Positions 1 through 10,556 of a DNA stretch of 64,000 bases are shown piece by piece (the first letter of the stretch is position 1; each line of letters opens with the position of its first letter). The stretch spans positions 9,456,127 to 9,520,126 of the forward strand of contig CM019822.1 of the NCBI GenBank assembly GCA_009763385.1, written 5' to 3'. A program made the translations under genes and the position numbers. Origin of the DNA: Coix lacryma-jobi var. lacryma-jobi (taxonomy: Eukaryota > Streptophyta > Magnoliopsida > Poales > Poaceae). Under the pieces are notes generated by a model. It was not told the DNA's origin and searched no databases. It saw only the letters and a list, made by a program, of their open reading frames with translations.

Positions 1-1207
1 CGCCTAGCTACACCCTGATGAATACAAGGATGGGATATGGGGTCCACAAATAAGTCTCTACTTATGCAGACGACTGAATATTATCTTGATTTTTTTTGTA
101 GCCACTCGACAACTTCACAAAAATACTCTTTTTTTGAAATATGGTTTCACTAATCCTGCGTCCCCTCATCCAAGATATAAAGTACAATACAACATCTGTC
201 TAGAAATCAAACACACACTTATTTCATAGTAGTTGTTTTTCGAGTAGCTAGCCGTTTGAGCCTTCTCCTCTCTCTTTTTATTTTTCTTTTCTGTTTTCAT
301 GATTTTGTTGTTGGTAATTAGGTCTTCCTCAAAATAAATGTCATGGCAATCCTCTTTTCCTCTTGTCGTTTTTTATATATAAAAAAGGGAAAAAAAACGC
401 ACAAACGAAAGGTACCCAGCAGAATAAACCCCGTCGTAAATGCCCTGATCGGATCCAAAGCCGATCATCACGCGAGGCGTGAGCATATACGGATGGCACA
501 CAAATACTATCCGCTCCCCGTAATTACAAATCCGATCCGTTCGTATGGTAACCACTGCTACGCAAGTTGCATGCACAGCAGAGCCGCCATGAATGCGATG
601 GACAACAGAAAAATTTACAAAAAGTGCGGCGCGTACGTACACAGGAAGTACCCCTGACACGGTGCTAAACGAACTTGTGGTTGGCTCTCACCTCGCCGCT
701 ATATATATGGTAGCACAGCAGCTCGATCGCGCCCAAATAAATCGCCGTCCTTTGCCTGTGCTATACGGAGTACTCCTCCCCCACCCGCTCCGCGTCATTG
801 ATTGGTCGATTTGCCTGTCGCTTACCTGAAACCGGTCGATGTTTAGTTGCTACTCCACCAGAATTTGCAGACATCGCACTTAATACAGGATCCGTACCCT
901 AGCTCCAGCGGATCATTACGCCGATCCGTCGAATTGATGGCCAACATGGCAACATTTGGCCGTTTAACTGACGCCATCTCTGCCGTAAACTCTGCCATTC
1001 CCTTCCTTGCAGGGATCGTTCTTTTAATATCCACTGTCACAGCAGTAGAGCAGGCTTCCCTTTTCGAATTTATACATTCCAGCAGGAAGCAGGCTCTCTC
1101 TGAAAAAGATCTCTTCTAGGAGTAGCAGTACTCCTGGTAGATGGGAGCAAGCAGAACAGATCATGGCAGGCCGGCCGAAACAGCATAGCCAGGCAGGGCA
1201 GTTGAGG
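1..1207. other. Intergenic DNA, no gene recognised
   Basis: No recognisable coding exon, RNA gene or element was found. The open frames here are short, overlap on both strands and match no family I know. The sequence alternates between AT-rich stretches and more GC-rich DNA around 750-1,000. Confidence 0.5.
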
Positions 1208-1425
1208 CCTTGTTTAGTTTGGAGAAATATTTGGAATTGACACTGTAGCACTTTCGTTGTTATTTGACAAACTTTGTCCAAACATGGATCAACTAGACTC
1301 AAAAGATTCGTCTCGACATGTAGATACTAAAAGTACAATTAGTTAATTTTTTTACCTATATTTAATGCTCTATGTATTCAGCTAAAGATTAATGTGACGG
1401 GGAATCTAGAAATATCTGGGGAAGT
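1208..1425. mobile_element. MITE copy, right end lost
   Basis: The stretch begins with CCTTGTTTAGTT and is closely similar, almost base for base, to the element at 63,718-63,951. That second copy ends in the inverted form AACTAAACAAGG. Here similarity stops near 1,425 and the right terminal repeat is missing, so this is a truncated copy. It is a non-autonomous DNA element with no coding capacity. The end sequence is of a type common in sorghum-group grasses. I did not assign a superfamily because the target duplication is unclear. Confidence 0.75.
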
Positions 1426-3677
1426 AACGCCTGACAGGAATGAAGCCGCTGCCGCTGCCACTACCGGACCCCAACCCAAAGCAAGCTAGGGCCCCAACCC
1501 AAAAGGACCAGAGTTTCAGTGCCACCACTTGATGGTTTTCGCGGAATGTCACCGGCCTGGGGATCCTCACCTTCCTGCATCGGCGCAGAGTCCAAGGCCA
1601 GCCACGCTTCACAAAGCGTACTTACCCCCAGATTATCATACGCTTGTCGCCAGTTTTCTAAGCAAAGGCCCTCAGCGCTAGTCCCCCCCACCCGGCCCGG
1701 CTGGCTGGCTGATGATGCGGGCGTTCTCAGCTTGGCTGGCTGATCCATCGATGGGGAGGAGGAAGCACGTACTTGCCGCCCGGTTTCCCACGATCTCCCC
1801 ACCATCCACGGATCTTAATCCTGCTTGTTTATTAGCCATCAATACGCTCCAACGTGACGTGCTCCTCAACTACTGCTAGCTAGATCATGGCGCCCATCTC
1901 CCCCAGCATGCACCCAGCACCCTCAATCATCAACCAGACTCTTTCTTCCACGTCTGGTGAACACTATTCTACTGCTGCTATGATAAGAGTTTCTAATTGC
2001 TCAATCTTATTTGCATCGTTGGCCTCTTAATGTTTCCTCTGGGCACTTAATTAACCCCGCATTGCATGACCTTCATTTTGTTGTTGTTGTTGATTTTTTT
2101 ATATATAATTGTTTTTTTTTGTTGATTCCTTTTGAGAGGTTTGGAAATGACATTCTGACATGAAATGGTATGTACTAGCACGATGTAAATTCGGATGACG
2201 ACACAGGTGGATGCACAAGAACCAGCGTAGTGAATATTTTCCATATTGGGCTAGACTAGGAGCTGGCCAAAACAACAGCGAGGCCCATGGGGCACAAAGG
2301 TAAGGAGGTCACGTACAGGAGACGGTGGACCAGCATTAAAAATGCCAATCCCTTTCAGTGCAAAGCCAACAAGCGGCAGTGGGCGACGGACGCCGTGGCA
2401 CCGAATCACCGTCGCTCCTCTGCCAGCTTCTCTGGCCTGGCCTGGCGGTGGCGGTGGCGGTTGCGGCCCTTCCTAGTTTTCACCAACCTACTCTACTGAG
2501 CAGCCCAGATCCCGATGGCAGTAACATTCCTCGCTCATCAGCCGCACACCCCCCACTTGCCACCCTGCCTGCCTATCGGATCCATGCATGCATGTGCTCA
2601 CATGCATCATCCCGAGCGGCCAAGCCACGCATTATCCCAATTCTCGTCTCCCACCTCCCGAGTGCCAACACTAGTTTAATTACGGCAGTCACAGAGCTAA
2701 TCATGGTTTGCGGCTTACTTTAATCGCGCTTAATTTACTGCTTAACCGCCCTTTTTTTAACTGGCAGGCAGAGGCAGAGATGATCCGCCTCGGCGACAGC
2801 GAGCGAGGGGAGCGAGGAGCAGGAGCCGCAGGGGCTGCTGGCCGGCCCCCCGTCGTCGTGACATTTCTCTCCACGGCGCGCCATAGAAGTCTCCACAGCA
2901 GTTTGCCTGTCCTGGGATACACAGTGATAGCAGATGCATGGACGGATTATGCTGCGTAGTAGTACTACTGCTACGTCAGAACCAGAATATCATATCTGAT
3001 GCAGGTGCATGCGCGCCGGGATAAAAATTAGTTAACCTCGCCGCCGAGATAGTTCGTGCGGTGTACGTCAACATGGTTTTTGCTGCTGCCTCGATATAGT
3101 ATATCTCGATCTACCTAGAGGCCGGCGCGGGCGAGTATTTACGGAAATTGTAGGTAGAGTGTATATGGTAAAATTTCGCTTTGATGTACATGTACGGGGA
3201 GGTTGATACGAAAGGAAGTACCAGATCCAGATGGATGGAAGAAGTAGCGTGATGCAGAAGGATCAAGAGTATTTCAGGACCATCAACAGGAGAGAATATC
3301 CAGACTGCCTGCGCGCGCGGTGGTTAACTCGGATAGAATGATAAAATCAGATCTTTTTTTGCAAGCCAGCTAGCTGCTGTACAGTAAATTAAATTCCGTC
3401 TAAGATACATGAGAAATTACAGTAAGCGCGGATGATGATCTATTTGGGGGTCAAGATAACCACTGAATAAATAGTAAATAACTACGCTGAGAATCCTGCG
3501 ATTCTACAAGCTACTCGAGAGAAAAGCAAGGCAGACGACGAACGAGAGGACAGTTGAATGGTGGTTAGCTAGGCTATAAAGCTTCTTCTTTGGTTTCTCC
3601 TTTCCGTTATATGTTTTTTTTGGGCATCTTTTTTTTTCTCCTCTCTTTCTAGCTTCACCTTGCACCGCACGCTCGCT
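1426..3677. other. Intergenic DNA and 3' flank of the KRP gene
   Basis: No gene was recognised. The stretch holds a short GTT run near 2,080 and moderately GC-rich DNA around 1,450-1,800 and 2,300-2,950. The last few hundred bases are presumably the 3' UTR and downstream flank of the minus-strand KRP gene that ends at 3,678. Confidence 0.45.
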
Positions 3678-4869
3678 TCAGATGCTGACCACCGGCGTCC
3701 ACTCGAACCGGCCGGCGTCGAGGGGCACGCCGCGGACGAAGTCGAAGTTGTACCTGTATGTGGCAACAAGGTAGATCGCAGAGCACGCACGTCAGGTTCG
3801 CAATTCAGCACGCTGACCGCGGTAAAAATTCAGCACGGAGAAGATCGAATTGCGCGCGGTGCTAAGAGTAAGACAGTAATTCCTGCATGCTACGCGAGAG
3901 CACGCGGTAAAATTTTTCAGGCCGCGCGCGCCGGTAGCTTGGCGAGGAGAGTCTTACTTGGAAGCGAAGCGCTTGGCCTGGGCCGCCTCGGCGGCCGCGA
4001 AGAACTCCTGGATCTCTTGTGCTGGTGGCACGATCGGCTCCGCAGCCGGCGGGCCGGTAGTCTTCTTTTGCCCCGCCAGATCCGACTCCAGATCGCTGAG
4101 CTCGCCGCGCGCCCGGCTCGATGGCGTCATCTCTCTCCTGAATTTTCCAAAAATCAAGAGCGGAACGACGTCAGGAGCACGGCGGAAGGCATAATTCAGC
4201 AGGATTTGCGAGGAACAAGGGAGAATTCTCCAACCTCTCGCGGTCTTGGCCGCTCCCTGAGTTGGTCGCCGAGACATCCGGGACGTGATCCCTGCCAGCC
4301 TGTTAGGTAGAGCCCCCAAACCAAAGAAAGACACGAAATTCAGCAACGGGAGGCGCCGGAGATCTCGCGAAATTCAGTAACGGGAGGCGCCGGAGATCTC
4401 GGGCCATTTTTGAATTCGAATAATTCTAGGGTTTCGCTCTTCTCACCTCCGCAGCAGCGTCGGAGCGGCAGGCGTGGGTCCTGTGTTGGCCCGCGACGTC
4501 CACCGACGACGCCGTGCTGGAGCAACGCGAGAGCACGGCCGCGTGCGCCGCCGCGCCCTGCTGTCCTGCGGCAGCAGCCTCCGCCGGCTGCGGCTGAGGC
4601 GGTGCCATGAACAGCATGCGGCTCCGCAGTTGGATGTAGCAGCTCCCGCCGTCCCCACCAGCGCCCACGGCAACAGGCTCCCCGGCCGCCACGTTGTTGG
4701 CCGGCGCCAGCGTCTTCTTCCTCCTCGGGGCGACCTTCGTGACACCACCGGTCGTCGTCGCCGCCGCGGACCTGGACCTCGTCCGGACGCCGACGACCTG
4801 CGTGACCTCGACGGCGGCGACCTCCTCGCCCGCGGCCCCCCTGCACTTGCTGCGCATGTACTTCCCCAT
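3678..4869 (-). CDS. KRP: KRP/ICK-type cyclin-dependent kinase inhibitor (3 exons)
   Basis: This is a plant Kip-related protein, which binds and inhibits CDKA/cyclin D complexes in the nucleus and restrains the cell cycle. Exon 1 (4,869-4,447) starts MGKYMRSK, the usual KRP N-terminus, and contains GVRTRSRS and CYIQLRSR, two short KRP motifs. Exon 2 (about 4,130-3,958) carries EIQEFFAAAEAAQAKRF. Exon 3 (3,753-3,678) gives YNFDFVRGVPLDAGRFEW, the C-terminal CDK/cyclin-binding box. The exon 2/3 junction is clean (AA|GTAAGA and CATACAG|G). The predicted length is about 223 residues, normal for the family. The exon 1 donor GAG|GTGAGAAG is strong. The best acceptor, CAG at 4,140-4,138, would break the frame, while an AG 7 nt further on keeps it. 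I chose the ATG at 4,869 because the in-frame sequence upstream of it does not look like KRP. Confidence 0.9.
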
Positions 4870-5431
4870 CTGACGGAACGCCGCCGCAGCACCAGCCGCA
4901 GCCCTGCCCTCTCGCTTGCTTCTCTTGGCCGGTTCCTCTTTTTCTCTCCCACCCCACGCCTGCGCGGCGCTGCCTGCAGCCGCTTGCGCTTTGGATTCTA
5001 TCACAATCACACACACCCGTCGGGCGCTCGCGTGCGCGTACAAATATAAGATGCCGCGGCCGCGGGGAAGAGATCCGGATCCGACGGCCAGGATCGACCC
5101 TCCCTGACGGCGCCGTTATCCGGATCTGGCCGTTGGGAGACGGACGGGATGCGCCCGCGCGGTGCCGGTCGCGTGCGGCCGGGCCCCGCCTGCCGCGGCC
5201 GGTACGCTCGGCGCGCGCGCGGGGTGACCCCCGGCGGCCAACGCCCAACGGGGTGTAGCCGGTGGGAACGGCGTGCAGCCTACGAACGTAACGTAACGGA
5301 GGAAGCTTCGGCGCCTGCCACACACGGCACGCGTTTTTACCAGATAGGCCCCCGCGGGTCTCCGCTTGACACGTTTAGCGCGGCGGATCGGACGGTTGGC
5401 GTGCGTGCCGTTGGGGTGCCCCACTGCCCAG

Positions 5432-5467
<36 letters not shown>

Positions 5468-6457
5468 CAAATTCGAAATCTTAACGGCGAGGAGCGGAAC
5501 GGCGGCGTGTTTAACCGGCCGCGCCCGCGCCCCCGTACTGTACAGTTCACGGAGAGGGACGTTGCGGTTCTTGCGTTACAGGCTTTGTTCCCTACTGTGG
5601 ACAAAACGTTACGGGACGTTGCAGGGGGCTCTGTTGCAGGGTGCAGCAGCCTTACCTGACGAACGAAAGAAACTTGGGCTGGGTGGTGGTCCGAAGCAGG
5701 AAGCCGACGACGCAGTACAGTACCTCCCGAAAGGTTCTCTCTGAAAAAGCGTGCTGTTTGGCACGGCAGCAGGATTGGGGCAGGACGGGCCCGGTCCAGC
5801 GAACAGTGCAGGGAGGCGGCGGGCGCGGGCGGGGCCTATTCGTTCGGGTTCTAACCGCCTGCCACTGACGAGAGCCTGTCGGCCGAAAGAGTGTGACGTA
5901 CTGTACGTGGAGTACTCCTGATAATTTTCCCACGACGCTTGCGATTTGGGAACTGGAACGGCCGGCGGCGCCCGTCGGAGAGCAAAACCCCGGTGTCACA
6001 GGTCGTTTCTTTATGCCGGCTAACCGTTCTGATGGACAGTGAGCAACTGAACAAGCTCACATAGCAGCAACTTGGCAGCGAGGCATAAATGTCAACCAGA
6101 GCAGCCGTTTTGGGCGCTGATGCCCACCGGCCCACCGGCCGGACGTACATACCCACACGACACAAGCCATGTCGTCGTACCGGACCGTGCGCCTCGTAGT
6201 CGCAGACACAACAGGCAGCAGCAGGCGGATCGATCGCATGTTTGGATTCCACCTCGTAGCAGAGTCTGAAGTCGAACCAGAGCAGCAGGGCTCCTGGATC
6301 GACGCGCTCGGAGGTGGTACTGGTACTGTCTGTCTCGCGCCGAGTGGAGTGGACGGACGGGCCGGGGCCCCGCCGACGCCGAAGTGGCCGGGCCGGGCCG
6401 CAAGAAGCCAGTAGCATGAAGAAACCGGCGCCGCGCTCCCCTGCCGTGCGCGCAGGG
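4870..6457. promoter_or_regulatory. Upstream flank of KRP, GC-rich, no further gene seen
   Basis: This stretch lies 5' of the minus-strand KRP gene. A weak TATA-like TTATATTTG reads on the minus strand near 5,043-5,051. Most of 5,100-5,430 is very GC-rich and contains long open frames on both strands that are composition artefacts. A homopolymer of G lies at 5,434-5,465. No gene was recognised between 5,470 and the MULE target duplication at 6,458. Confidence 0.4.
5434..5465. repeat. Poly-G tract of 32 bases
   Basis: An uninterrupted run of 32 G residues lies in the upstream flank of KRP. Its exact length is unreliable because sequencing and assembly often miscall such runs. Confidence 0.85.
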
Positions 6458-6466
6458 GCAGGCAGG
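6458..6466. repeat. Target-site duplication of the MULE, left copy
   Basis: The 9-mer GCAGGCAGG is repeated directly at 27,760-27,768. The sequence is itself repetitive (GGCA units), so the exact frame could shift by a base or two. Confidence 0.7.
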
Positions 6467-6690
6467 CCTAATTTTTTACAATTTAGCCTTTTTTTTAACA
6501 AAATTCATTTTCAACCCCTTGGACGGCGTATTCCCGTCTTTAGACCCTGAGGTCGGCGCCATAGGTCATGGCGCCGAGGTACCACGGCTCGGCGCCATGA
6601 CCCATAGCGCCGAGGTCCCGGCCTCCGTGCCCCGCTGGCGCTGACGTGGAAGGGACCTCGGCGCCACAGATCTTGGCGCCGAGCTCCCGC
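6467..6690. repeat. Left terminal inverted repeat of the MULE
   Basis: This end aligns with the reverse complement of 27,538-27,759 over its whole length, with scattered substitutions and small indels. After an AT-rich outer third, it contains five exact GGCGCC hexamers and one degenerate one, in alternating orientation (GGCGCCATGG-like and CTCGGCGCC-like). These could be transposase-binding or promoter motifs. Similarity stops near 6,690. Confidence 0.85.
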
Positions 6691-7643
6691 TATACCGCGG
6701 CCGCGCCTTCCTCTCCCTCACTCTCGCGCTCGTCTCTCGCCCTCACTGTCTCGCGCCCGCTCGCCGCCGGCGCCCGCCCGTCCGCCTCCACGCGCCAGTC
6801 CGGCCGCCGTCGGCCTTCGCGCCCGCCACCAAGGACGTCCGCGTGCAGGCGTCCGGCAGCGCCTGGGCCCCCGGCGGCGCCTCATTCCCCGCCGCTGCCT
6901 CTTCCCGCGGCGGTGCCTTGGCCGCCGCCTCGGCCCCTAGCGGCGCCTCGGCCGCCGCCGCCCTCGGCCTCCGGCGGCGTCTGCCCCGCGTCCGCCTCCG
7001 TCCCCTGCCCCCGCCTACCCCCGCCTCCGTCCCCTGCACCCGCCTGCCCCCGCCGGCGCCTCGGGCAAGTGAGTTTTTTTTTTTCAAATTTGTTCATTAC
7101 TTAAAATTAGTTAGTTAGAAAATTTAGTTATTAATTAAATTGAGTTAATTAGTTTATTTAGTTAGTTAGTTAGCAAATTTAGTTAGTAATTTAGTTAGGA
7201 AATTTAGTTAGTTCATTTGGTTAATTTAGTTAGTTAGAAAATTTAGTTTGCTATTAAATCTAGGGAGTAATTAGTTAGTATTTTAGTTAGCAAATTTAGT
7301 TAGTTCATTTAGTTAGATAGAAAATTTAGTTTGCTATTAATTATGTTACTTATTGAATGTAGTGAGTAATTTAATTTATTTTCTTAGTTAGAAAATTTAG
7401 TTAGTTATTAAATTTAGTTACATACCGAATTTAGTTTTTTAGTTAGAAAATTTAGTTAGTGATTTTAGTAACCTAGATAGTTAGTAATTTAGTAGCTAAG
7501 TTATGTAGTTAGTAACCTAGATAGTTTCAAACTAGTTAGTTAGTTATATGGATAGATAGCTACTTAGTTAGTTAGTGATTTTAGTAATAATTTAGATGTT
7601 TGTTTTTCCAAGTGACTATATTCTCGTTTTGCATTGCACCTAG
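6691..7643. promoter_or_regulatory. MULE 5' leader: GC-rich block, then AT-rich TTAG tract
   Basis: This lies between the left inverted repeat and the transposase start. 6,700-7,070 is extremely rich in C and G and opens long artefactual frames of proline, alanine and arginine on both strands. 7,083-7,600 switches abruptly to AT-rich DNA built from degenerate repeats of TTAG and AAATTTAGTTAG. I see no coding exon. The stretch probably holds the transposase promoter and untranslated leader. Confidence 0.5.
7083..7600. repeat. Degenerate TTAGTTAG / AAATTTAG tandem-like tract
   Basis: The tetramer TTAG recurs dozens of times, often as TTAGTTAG within AAATTTAGTTAG, interspersed with AT-rich spacer. 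It is a low-complexity satellite-like stretch immediately upstream of the transposase gene. Confidence 0.7.
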
Positions 7644-10531
7644 ATGGACAATATAGTGACATTGTTTCATGGAGGGAGTGTGGAGGAAGATGTTTTTGGG
7701 AATGTCAGTTTCGTTGGAATGAAAAGGGTGCCTCTGCTATTCGATGAGCGTCCATCGTTTAGCGAGTTGTTTGGTAGGGCTCAATGTGACCTTCATTGGA
7801 ATTCAGATGATGCTATCTCAGTTGAGGGATTAGTTCACTACGTTAAATCGGACCGTATTTTTAGGCGGCTTGTCCCAATTGCATGTGAGGGTGAGTGGGA
7901 TAAGTATGTGAAAACTATGATGAAGAACGAGTTCCAATGCTTGGATTTGGTGGTGCGGAAGTTGTCCAATGATCCCGCCCCTCCTGATTATTCACCCCCT
8001 CATGATGACCCGGCCCCTTTTGGTGACCCGTTGCCTAATGTTGAGGTGGAGGTGGAAGATGTTGTGGTGCCTGATGCGCAATTCGGGTCGAATGAGCCGG
8101 GTGGTGCGGCCCCTCAGGAGATCCCTTTGACCCAGAACCATCCAAGTAAGTGTTGGTTCATGGTTTCGTTGTTGTCTTCATGTTATTCTGGCTTTTGCCA
8201 TGTTTTCATTCCTTTTTCTAAATGCTCTAGATGTTGTTTCCTTGCCATGCAGGAGATATTCCTGATATTGTTGCTCCGACACCTGTGGCCCCTGCAGTCA
8301 ATGAGGAGCAGTATTGTAGGGCCTCTAATAGTGTGGATGTTCAGATTGATGATGAAGAGGAGCCTTATGGGATGGCAAGAGCTGTTGATTCGGATGATGA
8401 CCGCCCTCTTGGAGCACTTTCTGAGCAAGACGTTGAGTTGATCAGACGCTTTTGCCCTGATCGTGATCCAACAATTCATGAATACAACGATCTTAGTCAT
8501 TGTCATAGTGCATATGCAGAAGGCAGGGATCATGAGTTGCTAGATGCTCCCGAGGCAGGCGATAGCATTGAAATCCAGAAGGGCCTGTTGTTTAAGGACT
8601 TGCCTACATTGAGAAGGTGGTTACAGGAGTATGCTGTGAAACGTAACCGACCTTTCAAGGTGAGGCATTCCTATGTAGAGCGACGGTACATAGTGGTGTG
8701 TGAGAAGGATGAATGTAACTGGAGAGTCTGTGCTAGGAAGCAAAAGGACACAGGGAAGTTCAAGATCACAAAAATTGTTGGTCCACACACTTGTGCATCA
8801 ACAAGCTTAGATCAGAGGCACCGACAGTTGACATCTACCCTTATTGCCAAATCATTGTTCTCAATACTTAAGGGAGAACCCAATTTGAAGGTGAGGACAA
8901 TTATTACAATGACAGAGAAGATATTTGGATACAAGATCAAGTATGGCAAAGCATGGAGGGCAAAACAACGTGCATGGAAGATGATATATGGGGATTGGGA
9001 GGAGGGCTATGAGCGGTTGCCCGTTCTCTTTAATGCAATGAAAGCAGCAAATCCAAGGATGCATTACGAGTATTTGCCCAAACCAAATGAATGGAAGGAT
9101 GGGAGACATATATTTTTCCATGCATTTTGGTGCTTCCCCCAGTGTGTAGAGGCCTTCAGGCATTGTCGTCCCGTGTTCTCCATTGATGGTACTTTTCTGC
9201 TAGGCAAATATATGGGCACACTGCTGATAGCCATCTCAGTTGATGCAGACAACGCATTGGTTCCTTTGGCATTTGCGTTGGTGGACAAGGAGAACAAAGA
9301 TAGTTGGGGTTGGTTCATGCGCCTTGTTCGCATACATGTTGTAGGCCCTGGTAGAGAGGTTGGTGTCATATCTGATAGGCACCAGGGTATACTCAGCGCC
9401 GTACAGGAACAGATTCCGGGCTATGCACCTTTGCACCACCGTTGGTGCACTCGGCACCTCGCTGAGAATTTGATGCGCAAGGATGGTACAAAGGATAACT
9501 TTCCACTATTTGAGGAGGCTTGTCGCAAGCTTGAGGTGTCCTTGTTTGAAGAGAAGTTGGAGCAGCTCAAAGCTGCTACAAATGCAGAAGGTCGGCAATG
9601 GTTGAGAGGGTTGTTGAGAGAACCTGAAAAATGGACTAGAGCATATGATGATGGTGGCTGGAGGTACGAGTTTCAGACAAGCAACATGGCAGAATCATTT
9701 AATAGTGTACTTAAGGGTATACGTGCCATGCCTGTGAATGCTATTGTTGAGTTCACCTTCTACAGGCTTGTTGCATGGTTCAACGAGAGACACTCAAAAG
9801 CAATGGCCCTCCAAAGTAACAACAAGCCTTTGCCACATAGAACCCAAAGGCATCTTGATAGGGCAAAAGAAAGAGCTCGCACACATGAGGTTGAATGCTT
9901 TGATCTTAGCACGGGCAAGTACCAAGTGACAGAAAGGGGTGGTACTACCTCCGATGGAGAGATTAGGCCGTCAAGGGCTTATCTTGTTGTACTCATCGAT
10001 TTCTCATGCACGTGTGGGCGGACAAGGCAGTACCATTTTCCATGTTCTCATTATGTTGCAGCCGCTAATCATCGCAACTTCTCCTATGAGAGCAGGATCC
10101 CCCCAGAGTTTAGCGTTGACAGTCTTGTTCTCACATGGTCCCCCCGTTTTGAGCCTTACTTGGACGAGACCCAGTGGCCACCTTACTCAGGGCCCAAGTA
10201 CATTGCGGACCCTGGTAGTCGTTGGAACAAACGTGGTACCAGAAAGAGGACAAGATACAAGATGGTTATGGATCAGGTCTCCGGTAGAACAAGGCGTGGA
10301 AGAGCAACCCCCTTTGTTACCGACCCCGAGCAGAACCAATGTGGCCGATGCGGGAGGCTTGGCCACAATTCTCGTGGGTGTAGGTGGCCGATTAGTCAGG
10401 TACAAACTATTATTTTATTGAAATTAATAAGTACTAATCTATTTGTCCAAATGTTTACTTCTATAATTGAAATTATTTTATTGCATCTGACTATCATGGG
10501 TACAATTGCTTACTATTATGTATTATTGTAA
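7644..10531 (+). CDS. MuDR-family (MULE) transposase
   Basis: This is the cut-and-paste transposase of the MULE. Exon 1 (7,644-8,145) gives 167 codons of a MULE N-terminal domain with an acidic, proline-rich tail. The intron runs from GTAAGT at 8,146 to CAG at 8,252, and exon 2 resumes in frame at 8,253. Exon 2 holds a MuDR DNA-binding domain (KGLLFKDLPTLRRWLQEYAV) and a DDE core with Asp in FSIDGTFL and ISDRHQG and Glu in TSNMAESFN. It also has the C2H motif HRWCTRHLAEN, a SWIM zinc finger (CTCGRTRQYHFPCSH) and a C-terminal zinc knuckle (CGRCGRLGHNSRGC). No frameshift or stop interrupts these. The frame runs on to a stop at 10,531. A good donor at 10,400 and acceptor at 10,553-10,555 offer a spliced form ending at 10,741, about 918 residues, whose tail overlaps the next gene in another frame. 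Confidence 0.92.
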
Positions 10532-10556
10532 CTGACTTTCATTTATTTTTTGCAGG

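Noticed and set aside
4340..5323. Long minus-strand frame of about 327 codons overlapping the KRP gene
   Set aside because: It is the wrong frame of a GC-rich exon and promoter. The KRP frame in the same place matches a known family across splice junctions.
6646..7104. Pro/Ala/Arg-rich frames on both strands in the MULE leader
   Set aside because: They are open because the DNA lacks A and T. No domain, and both strands are open at once.
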